A stretch of DNA of 64,000 bases, taken from contig MKRJ01000014.1 of assembly GCA_001896885.1 (NCBI GenBank), positions 186,001-250,000 on the forward strand, read 5' to 3'. The notes below the pieces were generated by a model. The model searched no databases. It was not told the DNA's origin and saw only the letters and a list, made by a program, of their open reading frames with translations. Made by a program: the position numbers and the translations under genes. This document shows, one piece after another, positions 44,376 through 54,131 of the stretch. The stretch is from Rhizobiales bacterium 65-79. GTDB taxonomy: Bacteria; Pseudomonadota; Alphaproteobacteria; Rhizobiales; Rhizobiaceae. Positions within the stretch are counted from its first letter, which is position 1, and every line of letters begins with the position of its first letter.

Positions 44376-45254
44376 TCACCTGCCGCGCCGGCGCCATTCA
44401 GGGCCCATCTGGTGGCGGAACCATGTCGCCTGCCGCTTGGCGTATTGCCGCGTCGCCGCCTTGGCGCGTTCGATCGCCTCTTCCATGCCGATCCTACCAC
44501 CGAGCGCCGCGGCGATTTCGCGCACGCCGATCGCCTTCATGGCGGGGAGCGACGGATCGAGGTCCAGCGCAAGCAGTGCCTCGACCTCCCTTCCCGCGCC
44601 CTCTTCGATCATGCGGTCGAAGCGGCGCTCTATGCGCTCGACGAGAAGCTTTCTGTCAGGTTCGAGGAGGATCATCTCGGCTCCGGCGGGATCGACCAGA
44701 GCCTCGGGCGCTTCGCTGCGCCAGGCAAGGATGGACCGTCCGGAGGCTTCCAGCACCTCGAGCGCACGCACGATGCGCTGGCCGTCGGCCGGCTCCAGTT
44801 TCAGCGCGGCTTCCGGGTCGCGCTTCCGTAGCAGGCCGTGGAGCTCCCGCGGCCCCTGCTCCGCCAGCGTCCGGCGCCAGCGTTCCGAAATTTCGGTCGG
44901 AACGGCCGGCATGGGCGAAAGGCCGCCGAGCAGGGCGCGGAAATAAAGACCTGTGCCGCCGACGAAGATCGGGATGCGATCCCCGAACGTCCCTGTTTCC
45001 GCCAGGCGGCGCACGTCGCGCAGCCATCGCCCGGTCGAATAGTTCTCGTTCGGAGCAACGTGTCCGTAGAGGTGATGCGGAGCTATCCGCGTTTCGGCTT
45101 CGCCGGGACGGGCGGTCAGAAGGCGCAGCACCGAATAGACCTGCATGGAATCGGCGTTGACGATCATGCCGTCCAGCCGTCTCGCCATGTCCAGCGCCAG
45201 CGCGGACTTGCCGCTCGCGGTCGGCCCGGCTATCAGGATCGCCTTTCCGATCAA
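44376..45254 (-). CDS. miaA: tRNA dimethylallyltransferase
   Basis: 292 residues: [31 protein letters not shown] with the P-loop, [12 protein letters not shown]-type segment ([16 protein letters not shown]) and [14 protein letters not shown]. It adds an isopentenyl group to A37 of tRNAs that read UNN codons. The only usable start is a TTG at 45254, with GGAGA seven bases upstream; the next Met lies beyond the P-loop. Divergent from serB, starts only 12 bp apart. Confidence 0.93.
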   Translation of the reverse strand: MIGKAILIAGPTASGKSALALDMARRLDGMIVNADSMQVYSVLRLLTARPGEAETRIAPHHLYGHVAPNENYSTGRWLRDVRRLAETGTFGDRIPIFVGGTGLYFRALLGGLSPMPAVPTEISERWRRTLAEQGPRELHGLLRKRDPEAALKLEPADGQRIVRALEVLEASGRSILAWRSEAPEALVDPAGAEMILLEPDRKLLVERIERRFDRMIEEGAGREVEALLALDLDPSLPAMKAIGVREIAAALGGRIGMEEAIERAKAATRQYAKRQATWFRHQMGPEWRRRGR

Positions 45255-45266
45255 CGCGCAGTCTCC

Positions 45267-46148
45267 ATGTCCCTCGTCGTAACGCTCATTTCCAGGCCGG
45301 GCCTGCTGACGCCGGCGATCGGCACTATGGCCAAGGAGGTCGTCGGCGCAAGCGCGATCGGCTGGCTCGCGGAGAAGACTGCGTGCGAATTCGCCCCGGT
45401 AGAGGGCATTGAAGCCAAAGAGGCCGAAATCCGGCTGCGCGAGGCGCTTGCCGCCCATCCGGTCGACGTCGTCGTGCAGCCTGCCGAAGACCGGCGCAAG
45501 AAGATCCTGATCGCCGACATGGATTCCACCATGATCGACCAGGAATGCATCGACGAGCTTGCCGATGAGATCGGCATGAAGGAGCATATCTCGGCCATCA
45601 CCCGGCGCGCCATGAACGGCGAGATCGCCTTCGAGCCGGCGCTGCGCGAGCGTGTCCTTCTCCTCAAAGGCCTGCCGGTTTCGGTGATCTCGCATATCCT
45701 CGACAAGCGCATCACGCTTGCGGCCGGCGGCTGGGAGCTGATCGCCACGATGAAGAAGAACGGCGCGTACACGGCGCTGGTCTCCGGCGGCTTCACCAGC
45801 TTCACAGGGCCGGTCGCGGCTCGGCTCGGCTTCGACGAGAACATCGCCAACCGGCTGCTGGAGGAGGATGGCAGGCTTGCCGGCAAGGTCGCCGAGCCCA
45901 TCCTGGGACGTCAGGCGAAGGCCGAAGCGCTCGTCGCGACAGCCGCGCGGCTCAGCCTGACGCCGGGCGACGCCATGGCGGTCGGCGACGGCGCCAACGA
46001 TCTCGACATGATCCGGCTAGCCGGTTCGGGGGTGGCGCTGCACGCCAAGCCCTCGGTCGCGGCGGAAGCCCGTATCCGCATCGACCACGGCGATCTCACC
46101 GCGCTGCTCTACATCCAGGGCTACCGGCAGTCGGAATTCGTCCGGTGA
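45267..46148 (+). CDS. serB: phosphoserine phosphatase
   Basis: 293 residues: HAD motif [17 protein letters not shown], motif [22 protein letters not shown], and motif [12 protein letters not shown]. It removes the phosphate from phosphoserine in serine synthesis. It begins at ATG 45267, 12 bp from the TTG of miaA on the other strand, so the two promoters must lie inside each other's coding sequence. Overlaps the GNAT gene by 4 bp. Confidence 0.95.
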   Translation: MSLVVTLISRPGLLTPAIGTMAKEVVGASAIGWLAEKTACEFAPVEGIEAKEAEIRLREALAAHPVDVVVQPAEDRRKKILIADMDSTMIDQECIDELADEIGMKEHISAITRRAMNGEIAFEPALRERVLLLKGLPVSVISHILDKRITLAAGGWELIATMKKNGAYTALVSGGFTSFTGPVAARLGFDENIANRLLEEDGRLAGKVAEPILGRQAKAEALVATAARLSLTPGDAMAVGDGANDLDMIRLAGSGVALHAKPSVAAEARIRIDHGDLTALLYIQGYRQSEFVR

Positions 46149-46720
46149 AGCCGATCCGGACGGCACGGCTCTTCCTGCGCAACTGGGAAGAGCGTGATCG
46201 CGATCTTTTCCATCGCATCAATTCCGATCCGGTGGTGATGGAGTTCTTTCCCTTCCGCCGCAACCGCGCCGAAGCCGACGCGAAGATGGACGAGCTGCGC
46301 GATGCCATAGATCGCAACGGCTTCGGATTCGCGGCCATCGAACTCCGGGCGACGGGGGAGTGCGCCGGCTTCGCGGGGCTGAGTCGGCCGAACGATCTGC
46401 CGATCTTTCCTCCGGACACGGTCGAAATCGGCTGGCGGCTCGCGCCGGAATTCTGGGGCAAGGGTTACGCCACGGAGGCCGCGCAAGCCTGGCTTGCCTT
46501 CGGCTTCGAGGCGCTTGGCCTCGCCGAGATCGTCTCCTTCGCGGTCGCCTCCAATCGCCGCTCCACCGCCGTCATGGAGCGCATCGGCATGAAGCGCGAC
46601 GCATCGGTCGACTTCGACCATCCGGTGATCGGCGACGCCTACGCGCATTTGCGCCGCCATGTCGTCTATCGCCTGCCTCGCGAGGACTGGCGGGCGGAGT
46701 CGGACGCGCGGCAGCGATAA
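46145..46720 (+). CDS. GNAT family N-acetyltransferase (RimJ/RimL type)
   Basis: 191 residues starting at a GTG that overlaps the serB stop (GTGA). Pattern of the RimJ/RimL-like acetyltransferases: RTARLFLRNWEERD, EIGWRLAPEFWGKGYATEAAQAWLAFGF (acetyl-CoA binding R/Q-x-x-G-x-G/A), and SVAVASNRRSTAVMERIGM-like end (FAVASNRRSTAVMERIGMK). Substrate unknown. Confidence 0.88.
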   Translation: MKPIRTARLFLRNWEERDRDLFHRINSDPVVMEFFPFRRNRAEADAKMDELRDAIDRNGFGFAAIELRATGECAGFAGLSRPNDLPIFPPDTVEIGWRLAPEFWGKGYATEAAQAWLAFGFEALGLAEIVSFAVASNRRSTAVMERIGMKRDASVDFDHPVIGDAYAHLRRHVVYRLPREDWRAESDARQR

Positions 46721-46747
46721 GCTCCCTCCCCGCCAGGCCGAGGTCTG

Positions 46748-48274
46748 CTAGCCGTCTATCCTAACCGTGACGAACCGCAGATCGCCGTTCTTGCCGGCGA
46801 GCATCAGGAGCGCGGCCTTCCTTCCCTGGCCCTTCAGCGCCGCGATGCGGTCCGACACGTCCTTCGGCTTGGAGACTGTCTGCTGGGTGATCTCGGTGAT
46901 GACGTCGCCGGCGGCGATGCCCTTCTCGGCGGCGGCCGAGTTGGCTTCGACGTCGGTGACCACGACACCTCCCGAGACGCTCTCGGGTATCTTGAACTTC
47001 TCGCGCAGCGCGTCGTCGAGCGTGCCGAGCGACATGCCGAGCACGACGCTGGAAAGCGGCTGCTTTTCCTTCTTGTCGGGCGCGGTGTCCTTGGGCTTGT
47101 TCTGCTCTGCGCTGGCCAGCTTGTCGCCGTCCTCGAGCCTCCCGAGCTTGATCCGCACCGTCTGTTCCTTGCCCTTGCGGATAAGGACCACGTCGACATC
47201 CTTGCCGACCGGGCTCTCGGCCACGATGCGCGGCAATTCATGCATATCCTTGACGTCGCGGCCGTCGAACTTGACGATCACATCGCCCGGCTGGATCTCG
47301 TCATGCTCCACCGGACCGCCCTTGATCACGCCGGCGACCAGGGCGCCCCGGGCGGAGGGCATGCCCAGGCTTTCGGCGACCTCGTCGGTGACCTGCTGGA
47401 TGCGCACGCCGAGCCAGCCGCGCCGCGTCTCGCCATATTTGCCGAGCTGGTCCACCACCATCGAGGCGAGGCGCGAGGGAATGGAGAAGCCGATGCCGAT
47501 CGAACCGCCGGAAGGCGAGATGATCGCCGTGTTGATGCCGATCACCTCGCCTTCCATGTTGAAGAGCGGCCCGCCGGAATTGCCGCGGTTGATCGCGGCA
47601 TCCGTCTGGAGGTAGTCGTCATAAGGGCCGGAATTGATGTCGCGGTCGCGCGCCGAGACGATGCCGAGCGTCACCGAGCCGCCGAGGCCGAACGGGTTGC
47701 CGATCGCCATCACCCAGTCGCCTATGCGCATCTTGTCGGAATCGCCGAACCTGACGGCCTTGAGCTTGTGTTTCGACGGGTCCACCTTGAGGAGCGCGAT
47801 GTCCGTCTTCGTATCGGTGCCGACCAGCGTCGCCTTGAGCTTGGCGCCGTCGGAAAAATTCACCTCGATATCGTCGGCGTCGGCGATCACATGGTTGTTC
47901 GTGACCACCAGTCCCTTCGCCGCATCGACGATGAAGCCGGAACCGAGCGACTGCACCTTGCGCGGGCTGTCGTCGTTGTCCCCGTTGCGATCGTTGAAGA
48001 AGTCGTGGAAATAATCCTCGAAGGGCGAACCTTCCGGCAGCTTCGGGATCGGCACGGCGTCGGGCGATTCATCGCCCTTGACGGTCTGGGAGGTCGAGAT
48101 GTTGACCACCGCGTCGAGCAGGCCCGACGCAAGATCCGCCACCGAGGTCGGCCCGCCGCCCGGTAATCTCGACGGCTCGACATGCGCCGGCCCGGCCGAC
48201 ATGCCGACCGCGAGCACCGCGACGGCGGCCATCGCCGTCATGCGCGAGACACGCGTGAAACCGGTCCATGCCAT
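46748..48274 (-). CDS. degP: DegP/HtrA-type periplasmic serine protease
   Basis: 508 residues: signal peptide, trypsin-like domain with His in VVTNNHVIADA, Asp in KTDIALLKV and Ser in RGNSGGPLF, and two PDZ domains. It degrades or refolds damaged periplasmic proteins. ATG 48274 with GGAGAGG eight bases up was used; an upstream TTG is less likely. It lies in the thyA-folA-hflKC-DUF2065-degP arrangement typical of Rhizobiales. Confidence 0.93.
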   Translation of the reverse strand: MAWTGFTRVSRMTAMAAVAVLAVGMSAGPAHVEPSRLPGGGPTSVADLASGLLDAVVNISTSQTVKGDESPDAVPIPKLPEGSPFEDYFHDFFNDRNGDNDDSPRKVQSLGSGFIVDAAKGLVVTNNHVIADADDIEVNFSDGAKLKATLVGTDTKTDIALLKVDPSKHKLKAVRFGDSDKMRIGDWVMAIGNPFGLGGSVTLGIVSARDRDINSGPYDDYLQTDAAINRGNSGGPLFNMEGEVIGINTAIISPSGGSIGIGFSIPSRLASMVVDQLGKYGETRRGWLGVRIQQVTDEVAESLGMPSARGALVAGVIKGGPVEHDEIQPGDVIVKFDGRDVKDMHELPRIVAESPVGKDVDVVLIRKGKEQTVRIKLGRLEDGDKLASAEQNKPKDTAPDKKEKQPLSSVVLGMSLGTLDDALREKFKIPESVSGGVVVTDVEANSAAAEKGIAAGDVITEITQQTVSKPKDVSDRIAALKGQGRKAALLMLAGKNGDLRFVTVRIDG

Positions 48275-48385
48275 GCGCAACCTCTCCTGCTTTCGCCACG
48301 CGACTGGTCTGGGAGCCGCTTCCCCATTGTCGCATGAATTAAGGCGCGTTTGCGACTTTGCGACGGGCGGATCGTAAATCCTGCG

Positions 48386-48571
48386 TTACCTGCGCACCAG
48401 CCAGACCACGCCGACGCCGGCGGCTACGGAGACGAGGCCGGCGACGCGCAGCGTCGGCTCCGGCAACATCTTCACCTGCTCCGCTAGCTTCTTGGCGAAA
48501 TTCGGCAACAGCCCGTAGAGGAGGCCCTCCAGCACGAGAACAAGCCCGACCGCATCGAGAAAGTCATGCAA
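48386..48571 (-). CDS. DUF2065 small membrane protein
   Basis: 61 residues with two hydrophobic helices (LDAVGLVLVLEGLLYGLLPNFAKK and LRVAGLVSVAAGVGVVWLV). The family is always near hflC-degP in alphaproteobacteria, and may help their membrane complex; no direct function known. 15 bp after hflC. Confidence 0.85.
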   Translation of the reverse strand: MHDFLDAVGLVLVLEGLLYGLLPNFAKKLAEQVKMLPEPTLRVAGLVSVAAGVGVVWLVRR

Positions 48572-48586
48572 TGCCGCCCCTCCCGG

Positions 48587-49567
48587 CTATTGGTTGGGGG
48601 CCGGGCCGTGAGCGGGACCGGGCTGCGCGGGCGCGCCGGCCGCACCTGTTCCTGCCGGCGGGATGGCGTTGCTCCCAGCCGCATTCGAGGCAGCGAGCAG
48701 CCCCGAAGCATCGTTGAAATATTTGAAGAACTCCGAATCGGGCGACAGGACCATCGTGGTGCTCTGTCCGGTCAGGCCCGTCTCATAGGCCTTCATGCTG
48801 CGGTAGAACTGGAAGAAATCCGGATCCTTCTGATAGGCCTCGGCGAAGATCCTGTTGCGCTCGGCATCACCCTCGCCGCGCAAAATGTCGGCGTCGCGCT
48901 GCGCCTCGGCGACCGTGACGGTGGCCTCGCGGTCGGCCTCGGCCTTGATGCGGATCGAGGCCTGCGTACCGCGGGCGCGTATCTGCGCCGCTTCGGCGAG
49001 ACGTTCTGCCTTCATCCGCTCGAAGGTCTGCGCGGAGACCTCCTGCAGCAGGTCGGTCCGCAGGATGCGCACGTCGACCACCTGCACGCCGAGCACGTCG
49101 GCCTGAGGGCGCAACTGGTCGCGCACCTCGAGCATCATCTGAAGACGTTCCTCGGAAAGCGCGTCCTCGAAGGAGCGCTGGCCATAGACGCTCCTGAGCG
49201 AGGCGTCGAGCCGGGTGCGCAGATTGGCTTCCAGGAGGTTCAGATTGCCCGACACGTTCTGGCGGAACTTGCGCGGATCGGTGATGCGGAAAGCGACGAA
49301 CGCATCGACGACATAGCGCCGGCCGTCATCCACCTGGACGCGGAGATTGTCGATATCGAGCCTGAGGATGCGGCTGTCGACGAACTGCACCGTATCGATG
49401 AACCGGGTCGGGATCTTGAAATAGAGTCCGGGTTTCGACTCCACGCGCGTGATCTGGCCGAACCGCATCACGATCGCCTGCTGGGTCGGCGTGACGATGA
49501 AGACGGAGGAATAGACGAGAAGGAGGATGACGACGAGGACGCCGACGACAAACGGTAAACGGCTCAT
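48587..49567 (-). CDS. hflC: protease modulator HflC
   Basis: 326 residues: an N-terminal membrane helix (LPFVVGVLVVILLLVYSSVF), SPFH/band-7 domain with VTPTQQAIVMRFGQI, RTRLDASLRSVYGQRSFED and a coiled-coil end. With HflK it forms a membrane complex around FtsH and limits its action. Its start overlaps the hflK stop by 4 bp. Confidence 0.94.
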   Translation of the reverse strand: MSRLPFVVGVLVVILLLVYSSVFIVTPTQQAIVMRFGQITRVESKPGLYFKIPTRFIDTVQFVDSRILRLDIDNLRVQVDDGRRYVVDAFVAFRITDPRKFRQNVSGNLNLLEANLRTRLDASLRSVYGQRSFEDALSEERLQMMLEVRDQLRPQADVLGVQVVDVRILRTDLLQEVSAQTFERMKAERLAEAAQIRARGTQASIRIKAEADREATVTVAEAQRDADILRGEGDAERNRIFAEAYQKDPDFFQFYRSMKAYETGLTGQSTTMVLSPDSEFFKYFNDASGLLAASNAAGSNAIPPAGTGAAGAPAQPGPAHGPAPNQ

Positions 49568-50691
49568 TTCGACGTCCCCTGCCCGTTGGCCGTGGAGGAG
49601 GAGGAGAATTTCGGCAACGGCTTCCTCATCAGTTCGTCGAGCGGCAGGTAGGGCATGACCCCTTGCCCGTTCTTCTCGTCGAGGATGATCTTGTTGGCGC
49701 CGCCGAGCACCTTTTCCATGGTTTCGAGATAGAGGCGCTTGCGCGTCACGTCCTCGGCCTTCTTGTATTCGTTGTAGACCGACACGAACCGCGCCGCCTC
49801 GCCCTGCGCCTGGGCGATCATGCTCTGCTTGTAACCTTGCGCTTCCTCGCGGAGACGAGATGCCTCGCCGCGCGCGTCGCCGAGCTTCTTGTTGGCATAG
49901 GCGTCGGCCTCGCGCTGGAAGCGGTCCTGGTCCTGCTGGGCACGCTGCACCTCCTCGAACGCGTCGGCGACCTCGGCGGGCGGGTCTGCCTTTTCGAGCT
50001 GGACGCCGACGATGGAGATGCCGGCATTGTAGGCATCGAGCGTGGTCTGGGTGACCTTCTGGACGGCCTCCTCCAGCTTCTGCCGGCCTCCGGTCCGGAC
50101 CTCTTCGTCCGGCGTGCGGCCGACGAATTCGCGCATGGCGCTTTCGGCGACGCTGCGCACCATCTGCTCGGGATCGTCGATGTTGAACAGGAACTTCTTG
50201 GGATCGGTCACGCGCCAGATCACGGTGAAATCGACATCGATGATGTTCTGGTCACCGGAAAGCATCTGGCTCTCGTCGCCGGCGGAGTTGGAGAAGCTGC
50301 CGATCGCCTCGCGGATCTGCTGCGTCTGGACGATCTGCACCTGCTCGGCCGGCCACCACATGAAATGCAGGCCGGGCTCTTCGACGCTCGCCTTCGGCTT
50401 GCCGAGGAAGAGTTCCTGCCCGAGTTCGTCCGGCTGCACCGTGTAGATCGACTTGAAGGCCCAGAAGACCACCAGCACGGCGATGATGAGGACGCCGATC
50501 GCGAACCCGCCTCCGCCGCCCGGGAAGAAACGCTTCAGCCGGTCCTGGCCGCGGCGCAGGATCGCTTCAAGGTCGGGCGGGGTACCCTGCGGACCACCGC
50601 CGCCGGAGCCGCGCGGGCCCTGGCCCCACGGGCCACCGCCATTGCCTCCTCCCCACGGGCCGCCGCCGCCGCTCTGATTGCTCCAGGGCAT
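49564..50691 (-). CDS. hflK: protease modulator HflK
   Basis: 375 residues: a glycine-rich cytosolic N-terminus, a membrane helix (FAIGVLIIAVLVVFWAFKSIY) and the SPFH domain (VQPDELGQELFLGKP...FTVIWRVTDPKKFLFNIDDPEQMVRSVAESAMREFVGR). Partner of HflC. It is followed upstream by an AT-rich folA rather than the usual GC-rich one; 203 bp separate them, with no gene seen. Confidence 0.94.
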   Translation of the reverse strand: MPWSNQSGGGGPWGGGNGGGPWGQGPRGSGGGGPQGTPPDLEAILRRGQDRLKRFFPGGGGGFAIGVLIIAVLVVFWAFKSIYTVQPDELGQELFLGKPKASVEEPGLHFMWWPAEQVQIVQTQQIREAIGSFSNSAGDESQMLSGDQNIIDVDFTVIWRVTDPKKFLFNIDDPEQMVRSVAESAMREFVGRTPDEEVRTGGRQKLEEAVQKVTQTTLDAYNAGISIVGVQLEKADPPAEVADAFEEVQRAQQDQDRFQREADAYANKKLGDARGEASRLREEAQGYKQSMIAQAQGEAARFVSVYNEYKKAEDVTRKRLYLETMEKVLGGANKIILDEKNGQGVMPYLPLDELMRKPLPKFSSSSTANGQGTSK

Positions 50692-50894
50692 GAACTCCCT
50701 CTCGGTCCCGATGCCTCCACCGGATGGGCGGGCGGCGTTGCGTTCGTGCTCTTATAGGGATGCGGCCGGACCCTTTCAACGCGCCGGAAGCGCGCAATGT
50801 TGCATATGGTAAGGATTTGTGGTCGCGGGCACGGCTGCCGTCATGCGGCGCTTCGCCGCTCATAGACGGCGTGGCGCGTCGGATAGAAGCGGCC

Positions 50895-51545
50895 TCATAA
50901 GAGGGAGAGTTGCTCTTCCTCGACAGTATGCGTTTCGGCGGACTCTATCATTTCCGCATATCTGTCCAGAAACGCAGCAATGTGAGGGTCAGCTTTCATT
51001 AGCCGATCAGTAGTTTCATATCTGTGCTGAGGCCTTAGTCGTACCAATGTCGTTATACGGAACGGGTGATCATCAATCTCGGATTTCGAAAATTCGCGCT
51101 CTTTATAATACCGCCATTTATCTCTAGGAAATTCCCAGTCAAACTTTGCGTCCCCATTTACCCTGGTAAATACTTCTGTCAAATATACTTTATTAATATA
51201 GTTTCTAAATACTTCATATATCCTTTCACCGCCTATAACAAAGAATTGCTTCTTGAAATTGCATATTGAAAATATATCTGCAAGAAGTAAAGCGGTTTCT
51301 ACATTTTGAGCCCATTTAATTCCAACGCCAGATCCTATATTTTCCCTGGAAAGGACAATGTTCTCGCGACGCGGCAGGGGTCTGCCTATCGACTCATAAG
51401 TCTTTCTACCCATTATTATCGCATGACCTTCGGTCCGCTTTCGAAAATGACGCAAGTCCGTACCAAGGTGCCAAGGAAGCTTGTTCTCGATGCCTATAAC
51501 GTGGTCCGGCCAACTCCTTGCGACCACCGAGGTCGCAGATGGCAT
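50895..51545 (-). CDS. folA: dihydrofolate reductase, AT-rich and divergent
   Basis: 216 residues from ATG 51545 (a TTG at 51566 with AAGGA upstream would add seven). DHFR features: VIGIENKLPWHLGTDLRHFRKRT (W and acidic residue D of the active site), IIMGRKTYESIGRPLPRRENIVLSR, FVIGGERIYEVF. It sits in the standard place between thyA and hflK, but the DNA is AT-rich and the protein longer than the common 160-170 residues, with a C-terminal extension ending QLSLL. It looks like a foreign folA that has taken over the native position. It makes tetrahydrofolate for ThyA and others. Confidence 0.85.
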   Translation of the reverse strand: MPSATSVVARSWPDHVIGIENKLPWHLGTDLRHFRKRTEGHAIIMGRKTYESIGRPLPRRENIVLSRENIGSGVGIKWAQNVETALLLADIFSICNFKKQFFVIGGERIYEVFRNYINKVYLTEVFTRVNGDAKFDWEFPRDKWRYYKEREFSKSEIDDHPFRITTLVRLRPQHRYETTDRLMKADPHIAAFLDRYAEMIESAETHTVEEEQLSLL

Positions 51546-51711
51546 CTTGATCTTGTTTTTCGCCAACTTTCCTTGCCCACCCAGTCCATTAAGGCACATT
51601 GTCAACCAGAAGCCGCAATCAGTGCGCGGTCTGCTATCATCCAACCGCCTACATACGCTAGCGCAGGAGAGCCTAACTGCTGATTACGGTGACCACAGTG
51701 TCGATTTCACA

Positions 51712-52506
51712 TCACACCGCCACCTTGGCGCGGATATGCGCATCGGCCTCGTAGTTCTCGACGCGGAAATCCTCGTAGCGGAAGGCGAAGAGGTCCTTCA
51801 CCTCGGGGTTGATCCATAGCGTCGGCAGTTTCTTCGGCGTGCGCTTCAATTGCTCGCGCGCCTGCTCGAAATGGTTGGCGTAGAGATGCGCGTCGCCAAG
51901 TGTCAGGATGAATTCGCCCGGCTCATACCCCGAGACTTGCGCCACCATCAGGGTGAGCAGCGCATAGGAGGCGATGTTGAACGGCACGCCGAGGAAGATG
52001 TCGCCGGAGCGCTGGTAGAGCTGGCAGGAAAGCCGCCCCTCCGCGACATAAAACTGGAAAAGGCAGTGGCAGGGCGGCAGCGCCATCTCGTCCACCAATG
52101 CGGGGTTCCAGGCCGACACGATCAGCCGTCGCGAATGCGGATTGCGGCGCAGATCGTTCAGGAGGTTGGCGATCTGGTCGATGTGACGGCCATCCGGCGC
52201 CGGCCAGGAACGCCACTGGTAGCCATAGACCGGACCGAGATCGCCGTTCTCGTCGGCCCATTCGTCCCAGATGGAGACGCCGTTCTCCTTCAAGTAGCGG
52301 ATGTTAGTGTCGCCGGCGAGGAACCACAGGAGTTCATGGATGATGGACTTCACATGCAGCTTCTTAGTGGTGAGAAGCGGGAAGCCGTCGGCCAAGTCGA
52401 AGCGCATCTGGTGCCCGAATACCGAGCGCGTGCCGGTGCCGGTGCGGTCCGGGCGGTCGGAGCCGTGTTCCAGCACATGGGCGAGCAGGTCGAGATATTG
52501 GCGCAT
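51712..52506 (-). CDS. thyA: thymidylate synthase
   Basis: 264 residues: ThyA motif REP-type region [15 protein letters not shown] and [12 protein letters not shown] with the catalytic cysteine, plus [19 protein letters not shown] at the start. It converts dUMP to dTMP and dihydrofolate. The 166 bp between it and folA contain no gene I can support. Confidence 0.96.
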   Translation of the reverse strand: MRQYLDLLAHVLEHGSDRPDRTGTGTRSVFGHQMRFDLADGFPLLTTKKLHVKSIIHELLWFLAGDTNIRYLKENGVSIWDEWADENGDLGPVYGYQWRSWPAPDGRHIDQIANLLNDLRRNPHSRRLIVSAWNPALVDEMALPPCHCLFQFYVAEGRLSCQLYQRSGDIFLGVPFNIASYALLTLMVAQVSGYEPGEFILTLGDAHLYANHFEQAREQLKRTPKKLPTLWINPEVKDLFAFRYEDFRVENYEADAHIRAKVAV

Positions 52507-52621
52507 GGACGCTCCACGATTCGGGGCCAGCGATCTTAGCCGAGCGGCGGGCCCGCAGGCAAAGCCGGCATCCGGTCGCCAACGCTATTTCGGTGTCTCA
52601 GCCAGCCGCGGCCAGCGCCGC

Positions 52622-52933
52622 CTAGAGCGCCGAGAGCTTGCCGAGATGCTTCGCGGCCAGATAGTAGAAGGTGACGCGACTCTTGGATCTGTCGGAGGCC
52701 ATCGTCTCGCAGACCTTTTCGAGCACGCCGTCCACCTTGCTTTCTTCGATGACGCCGAGCTTCTTGCCGCACCAGTTCTTCTTTATCCGGTCGAGTTCCT
52801 TCTGGTCGGAGCAGGAGACCAGCGCGGAATCGCGATTCCTCAGCGCGATCCCGAGATGCTTGACGATCTTGCCGACGATTTCCTCGCTTGCCGTCGCGTC
52901 GTATTTCCTCACGTCCGAGATGTAGTCGGCCAT
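52622..52933 (-). CDS. DUF2853 family protein
   Basis: 103 residues: MADYISDVRKYDATASEEIVGKIVKHLGIALRNRDSALVSCSDQKELDRIKKNW, the pattern of the DUF2853 family. A small helical cytosolic protein of no known function. It stands alone, with short gaps on both sides. Confidence 0.85.
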   Translation of the reverse strand: MADYISDVRKYDATASEEIVGKIVKHLGIALRNRDSALVSCSDQKELDRIKKNWCGKKLGVIEESKVDGVLEKVCETMASDRSKSRVTFYYLAAKHLGKLSAL

Positions 52934-53084
52934 TCAACGGCTCCTCGATTGAAGCGGCGGCCGACCTCACGCCAAGGCAGGCCGCGAAACTCCCCGCGCC
53001 GCCAGTCTCCGCAGGGACGCCGCCCGAGTCAACGTCACTACGCGGAGCAGCCTGGCGCGCCGATGCCATTGCCTCGGGGCGACC

Positions 53085-53957
53085 CTACTCCGCCGCCACC
53101 TTGTCCTGCGTCATCGTATCGAAGTCCGAGGCGTCGTGGCGCTCGTGAAGCTGGCTGGCCGGGTCGCCGGAGGTGCGGTTGACCTTGCGGCCGCGGGCCA
53201 CCGCCGGACGCTTGAATATCTGGTCGGCCCAGCGCACCACGTTCGTATATTCATGCACCGCGAGGAACTCGGCCGCGCCGTACTGCCAGCCCTTCACCAG
53301 CCCGCCGTACCAGGGCCAGATGGCGATGTCGGCGATGGTGTATTCGCCGCCCGCCACATATTCGTTGTCGGCCAGCCGCTTGTCGAGCACGTCGAGCTGG
53401 CGCTTCGTCTCCATGGCATAGCGGTCGATGGCGTATTTGATCTTCTCCGGCGCGTAGGCATAGAAATGCCCGAAGCCGCCACCGAGGAAGGGCGCCGAGC
53501 CCATCTGCCAGAACAGCCAGGAGAACGTCTCGGCGCGGAGCGGCTGAGAGGTCGGCAGGAACTCGCCGAACTTTTCCGCCAGGTGCAGGAGGATGGCGCC
53601 CGATTCGAACACGCGGATCGGTTTCGGGCCGCTGCGGTCAACCAGCGCGGGGATCTTCGAATTCGGGTTGATCTCCACGAAGCCCGAACCGAACTGCTGG
53701 CCCTCCCCGATCCGGATCAGCCAGGCGTCGTATTCGGCATCCTTGTGGCCCTTCTCCAGAAGCTCCTCGAACATGATGGTAACCTTCTGGCCGTTCGGGG
53801 TTCCCTGCGAATAGAGCTGGAAGGGGTGCCTGCCGACGGGCAGCTCCTTCTCGTGAGTCGGCCCGGAGATCGGCCGGTTGATGTTGGCGAACTGTCCGCC
53901 ATGGCCCTTCTCCCAGGTCCAGACCTTCGGCGGGGTGTATCGATTGGAATCGGTCAT
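53085..53957 (-). CDS. yghU: YghU-type glutathione S-transferase
   Basis: 290 residues with the YghU N-terminal extension (YTPPKVWTWEKGHGGQFANINRPISGPTHEKELPVG), GST N-domain with EINPNSKIPALVDRSG and ESGAILLHLAEKFG, and C-domain AGGEYTIADIAIWPW. YghU binds two glutathiones and reduces organic disulfides or peroxides. ATG 53957 gives the normal length; the upstream frame is non-coding. Confidence 0.9.
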   Translation of the reverse strand: MTDSNRYTPPKVWTWEKGHGGQFANINRPISGPTHEKELPVGRHPFQLYSQGTPNGQKVTIMFEELLEKGHKDAEYDAWLIRIGEGQQFGSGFVEINPNSKIPALVDRSGPKPIRVFESGAILLHLAEKFGEFLPTSQPLRAETFSWLFWQMGSAPFLGGGFGHFYAYAPEKIKYAIDRYAMETKRQLDVLDKRLADNEYVAGGEYTIADIAIWPWYGGLVKGWQYGAAEFLAVHEYTNVVRWADQIFKRPAVARGRKVNRTSGDPASQLHERHDASDFDTMTQDKVAAE

Positions 53958-54131
53958 GTCGCTTCCCGGCTTTCTGCTTTGTTCAATGAATGTAGAACAT
54001 GGGGCATCCGGGCCGCGACGGCAACACATACGTTGTCGGGAATGCACAGGCCGACGGGTATGCCGTTTCCCCAAACCGGCCGCGCGGCGATTTTGTTTCT
54101 TTCGGGAGCCCGGCCGAAGAAAATCAGCGCG

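Noticed and set aside
51545-51644. Long N-terminal extension of the dihydrofolate reductase
   Set aside because: The extra 33 codons have no DHFR similarity; the fold begins at about SATSVVARS, so ATG 51545 (or TTG 51566) is more likely.
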